The notes beneath the pieces are model-generated. The model saw only the letters and a program-made list of their open reading frames with translations, did no database searches and was not told the origin of the DNA. The translations under genes and the position numbers were made by a program. A stretch of 8,776 nucleotides of DNA, taken from positions 1-8,776 of the forward strand of contig JAUVSX010000099.1 in assembly GCA_030596915.1 (NCBI GenBank). The letters run 5' to 3'. Positions 6,915-8,776 of the stretch are shown here, in pieces (positions within the stretch are counted from its first letter, which is position 1; each line of letters begins with the position of its first letter). The DNA comes from Chloroflexota bacterium (GTDB lineage: Bacteria > Chloroflexota > Anaerolineae > B4-G1).

Positions 6915-7359
6915 CGAACGCTACGTAGGGCGGACGCCCAGTGAGGCGCTGCGCCAGGTAGCTGCAGCGACGCTAGTCCACGACAAGGTCGAACCATCGT
7001 GTGGACTCGCGGTCGTCGTGACTGATGACGAGATGTTGCAGGAGCTGAACCATCGGCACCTCGGCGTAGATGCGCCGACGGATGTTCTGGCTTTCCCTAG
7101 CGCGACGAGCGGGCGGCTAGTTGATGCGCCCGGACAGCCGTCCTATCTTGGGGATGTTGTGATCTCCTATCCCCGCGCCCGGGCCCTGGCTGGGGATCTT
7201 GGTCACGACGTGCTAGCCGAGCTTCAACTGCTGGTAGTCCACGGGGTTCTCCACCTCCTCGGCTATGACGACACCCTGGATGCCAAGCGCGGGCGGATGC
7301 TCGCGGTGCAGGCGAAGATACTGCGGTCCCTGAAGATCGAAGTCGATCTCCCCGAGTAG
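6883..7359 (+). CDS. ybeY: Endoribonuclease YbeY / rRNA maturation factor
   Basis: 158 residues from ATG 6883, which overlaps the end of pgpH by 32 bp. The frame is open further upstream inside pgpH but that part is not YbeY-like. GGAG at 6866-6869 is 13 nt before the ATG. YbeY is a metal-dependent RNase involved in 16S rRNA 3' maturation and ribosome quality control. Family motifs are VVVTDDEMLQELNHRHLG, the substrate-pocket segment TDVLAFP, LGDVVISYPRA and the zinc motif HGVLHLLGYDD. The first two zinc ligands are H120 and H124. The expected third His of HGxLHLxGYDH is Asp130 here. Asp can bind metal, so the enzyme may still be active. Order pgpH-ybeY-dgkA is widely conserved. Confidence 0.93.
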   Translation: MPSHSIEIQIDERYVGRTPSEALRQVAAATLVHDKVEPSCGLAVVVTDDEMLQELNHRHLGVDAPTDVLAFPSATSGRLVDAPGQPSYLGDVVISYPRARALAGDLGHDVLAELQLLVVHGVLHLLGYDDTLDAKRGRMLAVQAKILRSLKIEVDLPE

Positions 7360-7365
7360 CATCCG

Positions 7366-7737
7366 ATGATCCTGAGAGGCATCGCCCGTAGCTTCCGTTG
7401 CGCCTTCGCCGGTCTGTGGTACGTCATCCGTACCCAGCGAAACGTGCGCATCCAGCTATGCATAGGTGCGGGTGTCACTGCCCTCGGTCTCTGGCTAGGG
7501 CTTTCGCCGGTCAAGTGGACTCTGCTAGCCCTGACCATAGGGTTTGTGCTGGCCAGCGAGATGATCAACACCGCCGTCGAGGTGTTGACCGACCTGACGT
7601 GCCCCGAATACCACCCGCTCGCCAAAGCAGCGAAGGATGCCTCGGCAGGTGCGGTATTGCTGGCGGCCCTGACGTCAATCGCTGTCGGTCTATTCGTGCT
7701 GGGGCCGCCGCTGGGGGAGAGACTGTGGGGAGGCTAG
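7366..7737 (+). CDS. dgkA: Diacylglycerol kinase family protein (undecaprenol-kinase-like)
   Basis: 123 residues, the small integral-membrane kinase family that phosphorylates diacylglycerol (Gram-negatives) or undecaprenol (many Gram-positives). Three hydrophobic segments are seen at about 31-47, 51-64 and 93-113, after an amphipathic N-terminus containing SFRCAFAGLWYV. The active-site signature is intact: E65 and N68 in ASEMINTAVE, E72, and the K90-D91-x-x-A-G-A-V block (AAKDASAGAVLL). The ATG is 6 nt after the ybeY stop, so translation is probably coupled; no independent ribosome binding site is seen. The substrate cannot be told from sequence. Linkage to ybeY resembles the undecaprenol-kinase arrangement, so recycling of undecaprenol for cell-envelope synthesis is a reasonable guess. 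Confidence 0.93.
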   Translation: MILRGIARSFRCAFAGLWYVIRTQRNVRIQLCIGAGVTALGLWLGLSPVKWTLLALTIGFVLASEMINTAVEVLTDLTCPEYHPLAKAAKDASAGAVLLAALTSIAVGLFVLGPPLGERLWGG

Positions 7738-7837
7738 CCTAGTCCACGAATCTCGTCCGGGCGGCAGCAATAATCCATCCGGGGGCGTGGCTCTAGGCCG
7801 CGCCTCGTCTTTGAAGGTAAGGGAGCGTCAGCACACC

Positions 7838-8338
7838 ATGAGCAAACAGCAAGACGAACGCCGGAAGATCTACGTGACCCCGGAAGGCGTGGTGGAGCTC
7901 CGTCAGGAGTTGGACACGCTGGTGAGGGTGAAGCGACGTGCGCTGGCGGAACGGTTGCACCGGGCGATCCAGCAGGGGGACCTCTCCGAGAATGCGGACT
8001 ACATCACAGCCAAAGAGGAGCAGGGCTTCCTGGAAGGGCGCATTCTGCAGATCGGTGCGGTCCTGCGCCGGGCCATCGTGGTCGAGACCCCAGAGAACGC
8101 GGACTGCGTCGCTCTCGGCACACGCGTTACCGTTGTGGAAACCGGCACCGACGACCTCGAGACCTACCATATCGTCGGGTTTCCAGAGACGGACCCCCTC
8201 CGGGGAAAGGTGTCCAACGATTCCCCTCTGGGGCAGGCGCTGTTGGGCCACTCGGTCGGAGACACCGTGGTGGTGCGCGCCCCAGCGGGTGACATCAGCT
8301 TCGAGATCAGGGCCATCGACTGCACCACACCGATTTGA
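7838..8338 (+). CDS. greA: Transcription elongation factor GreA
   Basis: 166 residues. GreA enters the secondary channel of RNA polymerase and stimulates cleavage of backtracked RNA. Residues 1-~78 form the antiparallel coiled coil beginning KIYVTPEGVVELRQELDTL. Its tip GDLSENADYITAKEEQGFLE carries the acidic pair D48 and E51 that coordinates the catalytic Mg2+. Residues ~90-166 are the FKBP-like domain (VVETGTDDLETYHIVGFPE, GKVSNDSPLGQALLGHSVGD). ATG 7838 is preferred, with GGGAG at 7821-7825 twelve nt upstream; an in-frame GTG at 7787 would add 17 residues unlike the family. It is 100 bp from dgkA with no clear terminator between them. Its TGA stop lies inside the -35 box of the next promoter. 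Confidence 0.95.
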   Translation: MSKQQDERRKIYVTPEGVVELRQELDTLVRVKRRALAERLHRAIQQGDLSENADYITAKEEQGFLEGRILQIGAVLRRAIVVETPENADCVALGTRVTVVETGTDDLETYHIVGFPETDPLRGKVSNDSPLGQALLGHSVGDTVVVRAPAGDISFEIRAIDCTTPI

Positions 8339-8362
8339 CATTTCAGGGAACTCGTGTAGAAT
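8335..8362 (+). promoter_or_regulatory. Strong sigma70 promoter driving the leader region after greA
   Basis: A perfect TTGACA (8335-8340) is followed after 16 bp by TAGAAT (8357-8362, 5 of 6). The predicted start of transcription is about 8369-8371, only ~12 nt before the leader-peptide ATG. The greA stop TGA (8336-8338) lies within the -35 hexamer. Confidence 0.8.
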
Positions 8363-8382
8363 GGAAGCCAGGTAAAATATTA

Positions 8383-8481
8383 ATGTTTGCCTTGTCCTGC
8401 GCGCTAGTTGTTGTCCTGTCCAATTTGCTCCTTATTGTTGTTAGGGAGCCACGACCCATTGGGCAGCCGCGCAGGGCTTGA
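8383..8481 (+). CDS. Probable leader peptide with Leu/Val/Ile control codons (attenuator 1)
   Basis: A 32-codon ORF starting ATG TTT GCC just downstream of the predicted transcription start. Residues 8-20 are LVVVLSNLLLIVV, 11 of 13 being Leu, Val or Ile. They are encoded largely by T- or A-ending codons (CTA, GTT, CTT, ATT) plus TTG, which look uncommon in this GC-rich window. The peptide then becomes Arg/Pro-rich and ends at TGA 8479-8481, 20 nt before a perfect 11-bp hairpin. This is the form of leader peptides that sense charged branched-chain tRNAs by ribosome stalling. The ribosome binding site is weak (AGGT 8370-8373, 9 nt spacing). Alternatives are a small one-helix membrane peptide or chance, but the hairpin and the position after a strong promoter favour a leader peptide. 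Confidence 0.65.
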   Translation: MFALSCALVVVLSNLLLIVVREPRPIGQPRRA

Positions 8482-8514
8482 TCCAGTAGCCAACTGCAAC
8501 CCAGAGCCGCCCAA
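8459..8514 (+). promoter_or_regulatory. Predicted antiterminator pairing of attenuator 1
   Basis: TTGGGC (8459-8464) can pair with GCCCAA (8509-8514), and GGCTT (8475-8479) with GAGCC (8504-8508). Both 3' arms lie in the left arm or loop of the terminator-like hairpin, so the two structures exclude each other. A further hairpin, GCAGGGCT (8471-8478) with AGCC and CTGC (8488-8491, 8494-8497), would protect the 5' arm and allow the terminator to form. Pairings were found by eye; no folding energy was computed. Confidence 0.45.
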
Positions 8515-8527
8515 AGGGGCGGCTCTG
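8502..8527 (+). terminator. Attenuator 1 hairpin (terminator-like, poor U tract)
   Basis: Left arm 8502-8512 (CAGAGCCGCCC) pairs without mismatch with 8517-8527 (GGGCGGCTCTG) around a 4-nt AAAG loop, an 11-bp GC-rich stem. It is followed by ATTGCGTCT, which has some T but no real run. It starts 20 nt after the leader-peptide stop. Termination efficiency is therefore uncertain; it might need a factor, or act as a pause hairpin. Confidence 0.6.
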
Positions 8528-8573
8528 ATTGCGTCTGGGCGCCCGGACAGAAGTGCAGCAGTCGCGGATCCGT

Positions 8574-8738
8574 ATGATGCACCCAGATTGGTCCGACGCA
8601 GGATCGTCCCCCGGAACAGGACCTGCTCGAAGCAGCCACGGCCAGCGTAGGCTTGTTGCGAGTGTCGTCGTTCGCAGGCTCCTGCTTTGTCGGGGGCAAC
8701 GATCGGTCAGGGCAGCGCAGTCCGGGAAGAGCCATTGA
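8574..8738 (+). CDS. Possible second leader peptide with Val/Leu control codons (attenuator 2)
   Basis: A 54-codon ORF from ATG 8574 (or the adjacent ATG 8577) to TGA 8736-8738. The frame is open back to a TTG at 8529. Its first half is Gly/Ser/Pro-rich and unremarkable. Codons 8652-8687 then read LVASVVVRRLLL, 8 of 12 being Leu or Val, followed by CRGQ. The stop is 18 nt before another GC-rich hairpin. The sequence GCTCCT inside the Leu run lies at exactly +251 bp and in the same codon phase as GCTCCT in the first leader peptide, suggesting a shared origin. No good ribosome binding site is seen before either ATG, so the start is weak. It could be a chance ORF. Confidence 0.4.
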   Translation: MMHPDWSDAGSSPGTGPARSSHGQRRLVASVVVRRLLLCRGQRSVRAAQSGKSH

Positions 8739-8756
8739 CAGTAGTCACAGCGAGAA

Positions 8757-8774
8757 GCCGCCCGGGCGGGCGGC
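8757..8774 (+). terminator. Attenuator 2 hairpin at the right edge (terminator-like)
   Basis: GCCGCCC (8757-8763) pairs perfectly with GGGCGGC (8768-8774) around a GGGC loop. The left arm with its preceding A (AGCCGCCC) is identical to 8505-8512 of the first hairpin. It lies 18 nt after the stop of the second candidate leader peptide. What follows, including any U tract, is outside the window. Confidence 0.45.
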
Positions 8775-8776
8775 GC

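Larger units (their letters stand above)
8363..8776 (+). promoter_or_regulatory. Long leader without a conventional gene; probable amino-acid attenuation region
   Basis: These ~410 bases follow a strong promoter and contain no ORF resembling a normal enzyme or structural protein on either strand. They hold two short peptides with dense Leu/Val(/Ile) codons, each followed 18-20 nt after its stop by a strong hairpin. The two halves share elements at a spacing of about 250 bp. I found no T-box consensus. The simplest reading is the untranslated leader of a branched-chain amino acid gene beyond the right edge, carrying two attenuators. Confidence 0.55.

Noticed and set aside
7746..7774. Possible greA promoter with AATAAT at 7769-7774
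   Set aside because: The -10-like element is acceptable, but no -35-like hexamer occurs at 16-18 bp upstream, so I cannot support it.
8588..8728. Passing resemblance to signal recognition particle RNA (GGTC, CCGGAA and GAAGCAGCC pieces)
   Set aside because: The pieces are not in the order or spacing of the conserved helix 8 motif, and the expected hairpin with a GGAA tetraloop does not form.
8363..8776. T-box, cobalamin or RNase P RNA in the post-greA leader
   Set aside because: I found no T-box consensus (TGGNACCGCG type), no complete B12 box and no conserved RNase P core. Isolated matches such as AGTCCGGG are too short.

Overview
The window is GC-rich and almost entirely coding on the plus strand. 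It looks like a chromosomal housekeeping region of a free-living bacterium. I favour Chloroflexota: the tandem lipoproteins of the 'DDFSDPSSGW ... DGYYRV' type, the CBS-CBS-ACT protein and the neighbourhood of rpsU, yqeY, pgpH, ybeY, dgkA and greA all fit. No rRNA or marker phylogeny is available here, so the phylum is an inference. I see no mobile element, CRISPR array or phage gene.

Layout. (1) Positions 1-146 carry the start of a minus-strand membrane protein that leaves the window. A divergent intergenic region follows, with a candidate promoter on each strand. (2) Positions 344-1663 hold two tandem paralogous lipoproteins with a concanavalin-like fold. mtaB (tRNA ms2t6A37 methylthiotransferase) follows at 1675-2997, then a CBS-CBS-ACT protein at 3002-3871 whose last ~74 residues look like read-through of intergenic DNA. 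(3) A perfect-consensus sigma70 promoter (TTGACA, 17 bp, TATAAT) at 3868-3896 starts the rpsU-yqeY unit. A hairpin at 4699-4731 then separates this unit from a tight pgpH-ybeY-dgkA run, followed by greA. These genes cover ribosome assembly (S21, YbeY), c-di-AMP turnover (PgpH), lipid-carrier or diacylglycerol phosphorylation (DgkA) and transcript cleavage (GreA). phoH and era, often found beside pgpH/ybeY/dgkA in other bacteria, are absent.

(4) The most interesting part is the last ~440 bases (8335-8776), which carry no conventional gene. A strong promoter, whose -35 box contains the greA stop codon, drives what looks like the leader of a branched-chain amino acid operon lying just outside the window. 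A 32-codon peptide has 11 Leu/Val/Ile in 13 consecutive codons. It is followed by an 11-bp perfect hairpin and by a competing antiterminator pairing placed where a classical ribosome-stalling attenuator would need it. About 250 bp downstream the same arrangement recurs: a Val/Leu-rich peptide, a GGGCAGC element, a stop codon and a hairpin beginning GCCGCCC. This suggests two attenuators in tandem. The downstream structural gene is not visible, so the ilv/leu assignment is inferred from the control codons.
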